Origin: Apodemus sylvaticus
Lineage: Eukaryota > Chordata > Mammalia > Rodentia > Muridae
Direction: 5' to 3'
DNA: 64,000 bases
Assembly: GCF_947179515.1 (NCBI RefSeq)
Contig: NC_067472.1
Coordinates: 104,491,506-104,555,505 of the forward strand
Positions 1-10,959 of the stretch are shown piece after piece; the first letter of the stretch is position 1; every line of letters begins with the position of its first letter. The notes below the pieces were generated by a model. It searched no databases and was not told where the DNA came from. It worked only from the letters and a program-made list of their open reading frames with translations. Both the position numbers and the translations under genes were made by a program.

Positions 1-3000
1 CTTCACTTAAGGGTGGAGCTGCCATCCCAGCCGAAGCTATCTGTCTCCATTGTGTCTTGTTATGTTTTTAATAACTGAACATTGACATTAACAAGGCAGG
101 TGGCTGCAGCTCTTCCCAGCAGCCCCATTTAGCATCATTGAATCATCAAATCATCAAATTCTAGAATCCTGCATGCACAGACTGTCCGCATCTTGGGCTC
201 CCAGAGTCCCAGCATCTTAAAGTCACAGAATGTAGGATTCACACAGCCGCACAGCCACCCAGCCCGGGCTGAGAGCTGAGAGTCATGGAGGGCTATCGTC
301 CTCCCTTGGAGAAGCCCAAGCCGACAGTCTCTTAGGAGCTGGTGGTACTCATACAGAGCTATGGGCCGCCAACTTCCTTGTTTAACAAGTGAGAAAACAC
401 AGCTCAGAAGGCGGTGCCAGAGCGTACCACAAGGCAAGGAACCCAGCAGTGCCCAGCCTCGAGACTACACAGTTGGACCTATACAGGCTGGTGTTTCTGA
501 CAACTGGAACTTTTCGAATTCTGGAGAGCCCATGCTTGTGCTGGGTCAGCTGCTGCCCGACTCCCTGCCCCTCTCATGTGTTCTTCCAGATTCTTCTTTC
601 TTTTCTCTTCAATCTCTTCAGAAGGCCTCCCCACTATCCACTCTGGTATGCCAGCCGTGCATGGGGGTTGCAAAGGGCTAATTCCCTCAGGGCAAGGGAC
701 AGGAAAAGCAAAATGTCTTCCTTCACCCCAGGCACCAGCTGGAAAGGAAGGGCAGGCTCCTCAAAACAGGAAGGCCGGGCCCTGGGGGGTGGCCACATCA
801 GGGACAGTTCACAGAAGCCTGAGCCATAAAGTCCAGGGAGGCAGCCGTTTGCAATTTACATGAGAAGGGTCAGGTACATTGATCATTTTCATAAATTTAC
901 ATTTCTTCTCATGCATTTGTGGATTTGAAGTCACTAATTTCTGCAGCTTGTTTTAGTTTTTCCAGTTCTGAACATGCTGCCCAGGGCAGAACACCGGGTG
1001 CCCACACATGACCAGTGTGTGAGAGCACAGCAGCCCTGAGTAGAATCCAGGTCCCCCGTTAGCCGCGAGGCTGGTGACCTCCTGGGAGGTGCTTCTTGGA
1101 GGAACCAAGGTGCTCCTCGAAAGCCCATCTTTCATCCCCACACCATCTCCTTCTTGGGCTCTCAGAGGCCGCACAGAGCCCACCCAGTCACCTCAGGCAG
1201 CCCCTTCTCCTCTCTGCCCAGCTCTGTGGCGGGGCTCCCTCGCCTGCATGGAGTCCTCTCTCCTCCATCCTTTCCCTGACCAGGCCCATCACCCTCAGCA
1301 CGGACCACGGCAGCCTGAGCCTCAGTTTCCACTCCAGGGAGCTGCGCATGCGTGATCCACAGGCCAGCCATCCAACTCCTCCGCCCGTGCCAGCTCCCTG
1401 GACGACATCCAGAAGCTTGAACAGGGTCCGTAAGCCCTGAAAAGGTTGGATGCTGCCAGCCCCACCAGTCTCCTGATGCCCCTCCCCTACCTTGCAACCA
1501 TTCAGCGTGCCCACCATGACAGCCCAGGGTCCAGGCCCATAGCAGAAACACGGGACTTGAGAGTGCCAGTCTCCCTCCCTCTGTCTACCACCAACAAGCC
1601 ACCAACAGGTACCACCCTCTTTCTCCAGCGTGTTCTCCAGGCTCATCCCTGGGCCTTCGGTTTTGTTTCTTTCTGAAAGCTTCCCAGCTTGCATTTCCTC
1701 TAACGCTGGGCTGAATGAGGGCCCCAGTCACACACGTCAGCCTCTGTCTGGGTTCCCTCCCGCCTCACCCCTGGCACCTGAGTCTGAGCTACGCGCGGCA
1801 GGCTAGTATTGCTCAGACTCGGGGACACTCATCTCTCACCTTCCTATTGACATAGCATCCACCTAGGAAAGCCTGCAGGATACAGAGGAGAGTTAGGACG
1901 GGCAGAGAAAGGGGCGTGAGAGCCCTAGGAGGCTGGGCTAAAGACTTCCAGGAGGAGAAGACAGACTACAGAAAGCATTCAGCCCAGCCCTAGAGCCACC
2001 TAGAGCAGCCATGAGAGAGAGTAAGGACAGAATCGCCATGGCAGAGACAGTGTCCTCAAGCCCATGAGAGCAGGTAGCAGAGGAACTGGCTGAGCACTCA
2101 GGGAAGGCTTCCTGGAAGAGGAGTTACTTCTTTCTTGATTGAGACAGGGAAGACGGTAGAAATGAGAGGCTGGGAGCAAGGACATGGACAAGAAAGCCAG
2201 AGCTCTGCTTGTTCCGTATTCCTGGGAGGTCAAAGTGAGAAGAGTGAGAGGGGCTGGAGGACTTAAGGTGCAGGGAAGAACTGACAGATAGGATGATGCT
2301 CACCCCATGGCCAGGGCGGGGAGGCTGGCAGGCTGGCAGGCAAGAGTGCCCCAGCTGTGGCTGGGAAGCATTTCCTGTCTCTTTGCCAGGGGGGTCATTA
2401 ATAATCATTTACCCGCCACAGGCAGCACAGAGGCCAGCCAAGGAACAGCATGGTGCTGGGGCCAGAGCCCAGCCTGGTGGCCAGGAGAGCTGGACAGTGG
2501 TATCAGCCCTGCCACACGCTGGGAGCCCTGGCCCAGGCCGTCTCCTCGCTCTGGGAATGTTGGAGGAATGAGGTTCTGGGAGGAACTCCCTGCTCAGGGC
2601 TTCAGTTCCTCTAGCTGAGAGCTGGCGTTGCCATCCAGGGCAAATATGGCCATCCAATAGTGAGTAAGAGACAGACCTAGCTCCGGGCACAGGAAGCCAG
2701 ACCCCAATGGGGCGGACACGGGAGGCTCCATAGAACCAAGTGCAATTTAGGCTGGGGAGCGGCTGAGAGAGGGTCAGCTTCCCCAGGCATGAGGAGGGGC
2801 GGCTGCACACAGAAAGTCAGCAGCCCAGCAAGAGATCCTAAGGCTTTAAACTGGACCTGTGTGGCCGAGCAGGGCCTCCACCACTGCTTGTAGGCATCTG
2901 CATGAGTTCAGTCATGGGGCGAAATGTCATCAGAGAACCCCAGAAGTTAGAAAGAAATAGCTAAACGGTGATGACAACCACAATTATGATTGTGACTCAG

Positions 3001-4353
3001 CCCAAGACAAGGGAGAGAAAAAGGGAGCAAAGAGCTGGGGACCAGGAATGGCGACAGAAGCCAGGCAGTGCTGCTGGCCAGCGTAGCTGGGCAGAAGCGG
3101 CATCATTTCCCACCGCAGTTCCACACCCACCTTGCACTGCTTCAAGGCCCAGATTACACACAACTCACTTGAAGAATCTTCTAGAAGGTAATGCCAACTA
3201 AGCTCCAGCCCCTTTCTAGTTAACTGGGATGGCTCTGTGCCTCCAACCTTAGGAGTCCTGAATGTTCCCTAACAACACCTGTTGAGAGTGCCTGGAAAGG
3301 CTTTCCCAGAGCATTCTCTGGAGACCTGGGATCTCTGCCATCAGACTAAAGGATCCCCAAAGATCGGCCAGGTCAACCCTTTCTGGTAATGGTTTCTGTG
3401 AGTACAGTGTCTATCTCTCCATTTAATGTGGGGTCAACAAATGCAGACACGGACTGAAGTCTTTCTGGTTGTCTCCCAGTCTGGTGACACAGAGAAGGAT
3501 GGAGGAGAGGGGAACATAGTGAAGGGGGGTTGGTATAGTATCACTGAGGTGATAATGACCCAGAAAGAAAACTGAAACATCCCAGATTGAACAGTATGCC
3601 ATTGTCAGGCTTGGACAACTCCAGGCACAGTCTGCCCTGGCCAGAGGGCACCTCCAGAGTCACCACCCAACCTCTTGGTCAGTGCTGGACCCTCCCTTCT
3701 GCCGAGGTTGTAGTAAACACAGTAGATTTGCTGACACGTGTATCCTCTCCCCACCCTCTAAAACCTGGCCCCAAAGCAGGACAAGCTAAGAGGAAAAGAA
3801 CAAAGGTTCCCTGACCACAACATCACCCGCCGCCCGCCTGTCCAGCGCCTGCTCAGCAGGAAACTCAAGACAAAGGCTTTGGTCAAAGTGAGGAGGATGA
3901 GGGGCAAAGGCTAGGGGCAGCCTGGGCTGGGAGGGCAGGCGAGGGCATCTCTGGGGACTTGATTAGGAGGAAAGCAAGGACAGGAAGGCAGCCAAGCCTG
4001 CCTCGCACACATACGTCACTCCACAAACATTTATGGGGCACCTGCTGTATTCACGCACGGCTAAACATAATATCCCTCTTTCCTCCTTATGCACACCTTA
4101 TGCACACACGCCATTGCCCAGACCTCAGCCCTGCCCCAAGGCATCCTAACTCACTGTCCATGCCCCACACTCTCCTCATCACATGCAAATGGCTCCCAGG
4201 GAGAAAAGATCACAGAACCCACACCTCACACTGAAAAAGTCACACGGCTCACACCCACCCACACTTCATACCACACTGAGACTCCATCTCCCACCGTGCA
4301 GCTCACACACCTCACACTCACCTTCCTAGCCACAGATGCATGCATCCAATTAA

Positions 4354-4363
4354 ATCTCTCCCT

Positions 4364-4447
<84 letters not shown>

Positions 4448-4463
4448 GATACACACACACACA
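4354..4463. repeat. TC then CA microsatellite
   Basis: CTCTCC and TC units are followed by CA units. Confidence 0.95.
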
Positions 4464-4884
4464 TAAAACCACTCAGACACAGAAGCACGTGTGCAGACAT
4501 ATTCTGCTTAATTTGCATGCTTAATGTCAGACTAAAATATCACCCATTTGTAGATACACAAAGTCCTTCAGTCTGGAGACTGCTTTCTCCTGCCACCCTC
4601 CAACCTGGTCAACCAGCTGCTGGGTGAACCGGACCCTGGGTCTTGACTGTACCCGGTCTTGTCCAAAGTTGCATGAACCACAGATACAAATACTAACACA
4701 CAGGGGTCTGAATATTTTCCCCAAGCCAACCCAGGATGTACCATACTGACCCTAAGCTACCAAGGAAGCTAGAAGCACAGACACACACCTCCACTGCCCT
4801 CTCATAAGACATCTGTCCAAATCCAACAGGACGGTGCTAGGACTCTTCCTGGCTACATACTGCAGCCAAATAGCATGCACAGTC

Positions 4885-4938
4885 AGTTATTCAGTCTTTA
4901 ACATGCAAGCTAGTTATTCAGTCTTTAACATGCAAGCT
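4885..4938. repeat. Exact 27-bp tandem duplication
   Basis: Units 4885-4911 and 4912-4938 are identical, starting AGTTATTCAG and ending GCAAGCT. Confidence 0.9.
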
Positions 4939-4973
4939 GTCCCTACAACATCACCATGCCATGACAGACACAA

Positions 4974-4974
<1 letters not shown>

Positions 4975-5015
<41 letters not shown>
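4975..5015. repeat. CA microsatellite
   Basis: About 20 CA units. Confidence 0.95.
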
Positions 5016-5018
<3 letters not shown>

Positions 5019-6450
5019 TCACTCGCTGTGCTACAACTCCCACCCACAATCCTTCCTCTGTAGTCACACATAGCATGTAACACCACAGACTCATGATCTC
5101 CAGACTATCATCTCCCTGTGAAAAATCTCACTCAAATGATATGATTATACACAACACAACACATATGATTACACACAAGCCACACTCAACACATGCTATG
5201 CACACTAGAACCCTCATACAAGCACATACACCCCAGACTCACCCATCCCTCACCACAGGTGAAGGGCATTAGCTTGCAATTTACCCCCCACCTCCATCCC
5301 CAAACCCAACTGCCCCAGTCACCTCCAGGGCGGCTGGGATAAGGGGTTATAATTTTTAAGTTATAAATACCAGTGTCCCACCACATGATCCCTACCCACG
5401 ACATATTTTGGGCACCCTGGGGGCAACATTCTCCATGTTTAAGCCCTTGGACTTGAGTCCATCCTGTGCCTCGCCTTGCCTGAGAACACAGGCAGGGGTG
5501 GAGGTCCTTGATGCCCCAGCCCTGTCTTCTGCGCCTGTTCCCCCACAACCCAAAGTAGAGACAGACATGTAGGGAAGGTATAGTCACAGAAAGACCCTAG
5601 GGCAAAGGTAGTGACCTACAGAAACTGAAGGGCTGAGCAGACCTAGAGAAGAGGACAGCCTGGAACAGCACACTAAACAGGAGAACAGCAGAGGGGCCAA
5701 AAGATGATGCACTCAGGAATTTGGGAACTGAAAATTCATGTGGAACCATCACACCTAGAGAAACTAGAGGCTGAGAGGCAACAGGAGGACTGGAGGTCTG
5801 CGTGAAAGGTGAGGACTGGCAGGGGGCAGTCTGGCAGAGGAGAAGAGAGAAGCTGGGATTTCAAAAGGGGGCTGAACCCTTGAGTTGGGCGGAAGATGGG
5901 GACTAGAATCTAGATGATTAGCAAGAATGGGGAGTGAGACTATAGACTAGAAGCTAGAGGTTGCGTGGTGGGGGTAAGGTCCTACTTATGAGGTAAAGTT
6001 CCCTACTGCCAGGGGCTTAGGGGACATGGGTGTGCCTGGAATCTGATCTGTACAGTAGAGGGTCAGAGGTTTTGGAAGGGAGTGGGGCTAACCTGGGAGA
6101 AGGGAACTCCAGGCTTATACAGAGCTGTCTATGTGGCTGAGCCGGCCAACGAGAATTAAGAGTTCAGGGTTTGGGATGGAGGAGCTCCAGATGCGAAGAG
6201 GACTCAGAATCTGGAGTGGCACTCGAGCTGTGAGCTGAAGAATCAAGGACCCCCTCTGGGTATGGCTGCAGTCCCATTCAATACAAGACGGTTCCGAACT
6301 AAGGGAAGGGTCCCCTCTTAAAGGAAGGTTCAGGGGAGAGTAGACCGTAGGGCAGACGACTGCAAGCTCTTCAGAGGACCGGGCCCTGACCGGGCTCTCC
6401 CCGGACACCCGCTTCTCCCTGTTACCCAGAATGGGGGGGGGCCCTCCTAC

Positions 6451-6517
6451 CTGCAGGCTGTCGGCGCATGGCTGCGGCGGCGGCTCGTCCGGCTTGAGGA
6501 AGACCTGCTGGCCCCGC
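6451..6517 (-). CDS. Pde2a: Pde2a shared second exon (PDE2A3 frame)
   Basis: The acceptor AG is at 6519-6518, inside the sequence TTCCTCAG, and the donor GTAGGAGG begins at 6450. The 67-nt exon reads RGQQVFLKPDEPPPQPCADSLQ once its first base completes the Pro codon from 34419. It ends in phase 0, ready for the family's conserved DALLSLGS segment, which is outside the window. The same bases form the 3' part of the PDE2A2 first exon. Confidence 0.93.
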
Positions 6518-6567
6518 CTGAGGAATTGGACAACAGCGATGAGGATGTGGTGCAACACCAGGACCAT
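6451..6567 (-). CDS. Pde2a: Pde2a first coding exon, PDE2A2 isoform
   Basis: The ATG at 6567-6565 starts a 39-codon segment, MVLVLHHILIAVVQFLRR followed by the shared GQQVFLKPDE part. It ends in phase 0 at the donor after 6451. This matches the rodent PDE2A2 N-terminus. The first 13 or so residues are hydrophobic and followed by Arg-Arg, which fits the mitochondrial or membrane targeting reported for PDE2A2. The PDE2A3 splice acceptor lies inside this exon, so PDE2A2 arises by transcription from the CpG-island promoter immediately to the right and not by a separate cassette. Confidence 0.95.
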
Positions 6568-9500
6568 GCTCGCAGCCGCCCGCCCGCCCCTCCAGCCCGG
6601 CCCGCTGCACTCGGTCAGCGCGTCCGCAACAGCTTCGCCGGTCAGCGCGAGGGTCCGCCCTGGTCCCGCCCCGCCCCCGCCCCCGCCCCGCCCCAGGCCT
6701 TCAGGCCCCGCCTACATCTCTGCTACTGGGGACGGCACTTCAACGCCTTCCAAGGATCGGACCCCACCCGATCTCGGCCGGCTTGCTCCCTGCCAGGCCT
6801 TCACCCTCCCAAGTCTCCTGCAACGGGTCGCTACGAGGGTTCCCTCTCCTCGGTCGCCTCTCAGCCTTCGCTGCCCTCCGCTTATCCCATCGTCACTGCT
6901 CCTATGTGGTAGGACCCCTCCCAGAGTCCCGCGCACTGTCGCACCACATTCTCTCCCCATCACTTGGACTTCAGTAGCCCGGCCAGAGCCCCGAGGCCGA
7001 GACCAGCGCACTGCGGGGAGAGCGGCCACGGCCACAGTCCGGGAACCCCGAGGTCCCTTTTCTCCTTCCAGTGCAGAGGGTGGAGGAAAGTGAGGGAGAA
7101 ATTTAGAGGTCGCTCCAAAATGGGACGAGCTCTGAAGCAGTAGCAGATCTAGGAAGGAGACACGTGCGCTCTGACACACACAGGCGCACCGTTCCCAAGT
7201 GTGGGGTGAGAGCACTGGGTCCCTAAGGTTATCAGGTAGGTCTGCATGGACGTTCCAGGAAGCTGAAGAGGGTGCAAGCCCCAGGGCCACCTAGTCCGCA
7301 GTTCTGCGGTGGGACCCCGAGAGCCGGGAGCGCATTTCTCTGCAGAGCGGCCTCTGGCTCAGACGCTTGCAGCAGCCGTGACGCTCCTGCGCCCCCTCGT
7401 GTTCTATCGCAGAGGTGCACCCCGACCCCAGTAGGGGTTGCCTGGAGGGATGAGGGGACATTTGTGCAACTTGGGTCAAAATCCTTGCCTGGACCAACCT
7501 GTTTTCTAGCCTCTGCTTGCTATAAGACGGACTAAGGCAGGCACGGGATGTGTCTATATGGAAGGATGAACTTGGGTCTTCCTGGATTTTGCCAGTGTGA
7601 CTTTAGCCAGATCCCCTTCCCATTGGGCCTCAGTTGTCCCACAGAGCTGCCAGAAGACTCAAACTTGGGATGATAGTGAGACAGACAGACTCCTGACAGT
7701 CCTCACTGTAACCTTCCCTGGTTCTCCTTTCTGCGCTACTGCCCCTCTTTCTGTACTTCCCACCAGCCCTTGGGAGGTGACTCAGTGAGCCCCCTGCTCC
7801 CCACCTCATAGATGTGATTCATTTGGGCCCTTTCCCCCTGGGGAGCAATTTCCCTAGTGTTGAGTCACTGAGCCCAGTGCTGGACACGGTCCCAGCACCT
7901 GGCACAGGCTTGGAAGTGTCCTGGCTGTCCCAGTAGCTCAAGGGGTGATCTTCCACACGAGGATTTTTCCCCCTCCTAGCTGACCTTACAGCTTAACACC
8001 TTCCTGTGCTTAAACACCTTAGTGGGTTCCTACCACTAGCGCCACAAAACCTAAATCTCTCACTTGGCATTACAGACCTCCCACAGTTCAACCCTGACTG
8101 TCAGCCAGCTCTGACAACCCCCATCCCTTGTTTTTATATAGCCCTTTCCTTTCAGATAGCAACTGCCTCATTCTTGCCTCCTGATCTGTCCCGGTGTCAC
8201 CCTGTCCCCTGCTAACCGTTCAGGAGCAACTCAGAGGCCATCTGTTCCTCTCTGGGTGCCGCCTCAGTGATCTAAGGGAGCCCTTTAGCATCCTTTCTGG
8301 GAGTCAGGTCTGGGGAGCTGAGGATGGGATTTAGGCCAAGCCAATGTGTTTTTATTGCATCTTCATAATAAAGCAGTTTTTCCTACATATTAACACTAAA
8401 AAACATGACATGGGCTAAGATGTGTAAAGGTTACGCCTACTCCTTCAGTGGGACTCTCTTCTCTGGCCTCAGTTTCCTCCTGTGTAAAAAGAAGGGAGGG
8501 ATGGCCAATATGATGATGACTGTTCCTAGGTGCAGGACACAAACCTCTTGGCAATCCTGGTCACATGTCACTAGCTTGGTCCTGGGCTTTCAGATATTCT
8601 AGGCAGGACACAGGTGCCCAGGAGGTGTTGGCATGATTACTGGCCCTAGCCAAGGGACCTTGTCTTAGCTCTGCAGTCAAGAGCCAGCCCCAACCTGGCA
8701 AAGACCCCATCTTTAGGTGGGGCCCCCCACAGCACCTGCCTCCTGAGACGTTATTTTTAAGTCCTGCTTTGGTGGCTACAGTCCCAGATGCACATTCCGT
8801 CTCCCTCAGGCCTTTGTGCATTATTTGTTCTGAGTCAAGCATTCATCAGGAGGACCGTGTGAGTCCTCACTCGGCCGGTCAGAGGGCTGCTGCGTGATTG
8901 TGGGCCTCCACAGCCACATCTGTGAAATGTTAACATGTCTAGACTCAATAAATAAGGAACCCGATCCCTTGTGGCATTCGGTAGGCTTTGTCTTTACCTG
9001 AAGTCCTTGAATTTCCTAGGCCACTCCCCTCACAGTGGGGGCAAACAAGGCTCTGCCAAATCACAAAGAGAAGGACCTTGCCAAACTCCCATGGCTAGGA
9101 AGTGTTTCTACCCCAAGGTTAAGGCTGGTTCCGCTGAGCTCCTTACAGATTCCAGGGCTCCTTATCTCAGTCTGTGATCTGCTATGCCTGGCTTTCCCCC
9201 TTGATTTGAAAGTCCTTCCTGGTCTGAAAGCCCAGAATTAGATTCTAGCTGATCCCTGTCCTGTGAAGAAGGCAAGAGTTGAGCCTGACCGCTAAGATTT
9301 GAGTTGCATGTCTAAGCCTGGAACGCTTCAACACCTAGCAAGCCACTCCCCTCCCTCCATCATAAAGTAGAACTGATGTATGTGCGTGTATGTGAGTATG
9401 CATGTGTGCGTGTGTGTAAACATGTACACAGGTGAGTGCGTGCCTGTAGAAGCTGCAGGACAGCCTCAGGGGTCATCCTTGGGGTTCATCCTGGGGGGGG

Positions 9501-10926
9501 GGGTCATCCTCGAGAGGATGCTGTCCACGCTTTGAGATTAGTCTCTCGCACTAGCATGGAGCTCATCAATTAGACTAGATTCCTGGTTGGCCAGCAAAGC
9601 TCCCAGAGTCCTCCAGTCGCTTGCCTCGCCAGGGCTGGGATCACAGGAACACCACGAAACCAGAATTTTTACATATGTTCTAGGACCAGACTGGGTCCTG
9701 GTCTGTCAAGGCTAGCATTTCACATACTGGACTATCTCCCCGGTCCTATCAACCACAGATTATAGATAAGGAAGGAGCAGAAAACTAAGTAAATTGTCCA
9801 TGCTCACACAGCTAGCAAACAATGGACCCAGAATTCAGACCCTGGTCACCCATCATCTGTAGCTTAACTTCATGCCTGATGCTTAAGAAAAGGCAGGAAA
9901 GAAAACTCGTATCCCCAATAATGCAGTGGCTGGGAATCCTATGCCCAGTCCTTCCTCCCTCTGCTCATTTCTGACACCAGGAAGCCCATCCCCAGATGTC
10001 CTCCAAAGTCACTTTAGACCTCCTCTTGTCTCCCTACCTTTGGGTGTGACCAGGAAGCCCATCCCCAGATGTCCTCCAAAGTCACTTTAGACCTCCTCTT
10101 GTCTCCCTACCTTTGGGTGTGCTTGGCCCATACTAGGTGTTCCTCCAAACCCCTGACCTAGACAAGATATTTAAGGAAAGGTGACTCCAGTGAGACATTG
10201 CCACTCTGGGCACCATGCTCTTCTGACCTCCAGTTTCTCACAGGACCTGCACCTGTGTCTGCAGAGCCTGGGACCTGTCCGTACCCAGGACAGGAACTTT
10301 TCGTGAGGTTTTGATCAAGCCCCATGCTATACAGTGAAAAAAAAAAATGGAGCTCCCAGATGCACGGTCCTTGCCTGGGTTCAAGCAGTTTGCCAAGCAG
10401 TTATCTGGGCTCCATATTTTGTGTTCTTATTATTTTGAGTGAACATCTGTGCCTGCAGAACAAGACCCCAAGTGCAGCTGCTCTAACCATGCCCACGCGT
10501 ACCCCTTCCCCAGGCTTCCAGAACCTGAAGTGGCATGGCACCCAAGGCTCTTCCTCTCTCTCACACTCCTCACCCTATCCAGAGCTTGTGGCTTCTCCAC
10601 AGACTTTTGGTCTTTGCCTGAGCTCTTCTGTTTGCCGCCTGAGGTTGGTGACCCATTGTCAGGTCATTTGCATCCACATTTGTTTTGTGTGCAGCAGGGG
10701 GTCAATGCCATGAACCTCTGGAAGGAAGTGGAGTTCAGAATCATCTGGCTTAAATCAACCCTGCTGAGGAGACCCCTGAAACCTTAACATCTTCTCTCCA
10801 TCATCCACAGACCACACAATCCTTCCTGTGCACAAAGTTGCCCCGAGCCCCACACTCACACCCTATACCCCCAAACGTTAACACCTTTTCCATAGACACA
10901 GGTATACATCCATTCTTGGAGCTCCT

Positions 10927-10959
<33 letters not shown>

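Larger units (their letters stand above)
1..6450. other. Pde2a: Pde2a intron following the shared exon (partial)
   Basis: No coding exon was found. The conserved DALLSLGS exon that should follow is not present, so it lies left of the window. The stretch holds TC/CA microsatellites (4354-5015), an exact 27-bp tandem duplication (4885-4938) and ordinary unique sequence. Confidence 0.7.
6440..7440 (-). promoter_or_regulatory. Pde2a: CpG-island promoter of the internal Pde2a start (PDE2A2)
   Basis: The island is rich in G+C with dense CpG from the PDE2A2 exon to about 7.44 kb, then drops sharply. On the coding strand a run of GC boxes (GGGGCGGGG type) occupies about 6664-6700, 100-130 bp upstream of the ATG, and is the likely Sp1/KLF core. 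No TATA box is evident. The exact transcription start is not visible. The far end carries a CTCF-like motif at 7390-7403. Confidence 0.75.

Noticed and set aside
1..6114. Possible further Pde2a coding exon
   Set aside because: Looked for the DALLSLGS and SRDLFAQE segments on the minus strand and found neither.
6431..7093. 220-codon plus-strand open frame across the CpG island
   Set aside because: Antisense to the PDE2A2 exon. The composition (Pro/Ala/Arg) is what CpG-island sequence gives by chance.
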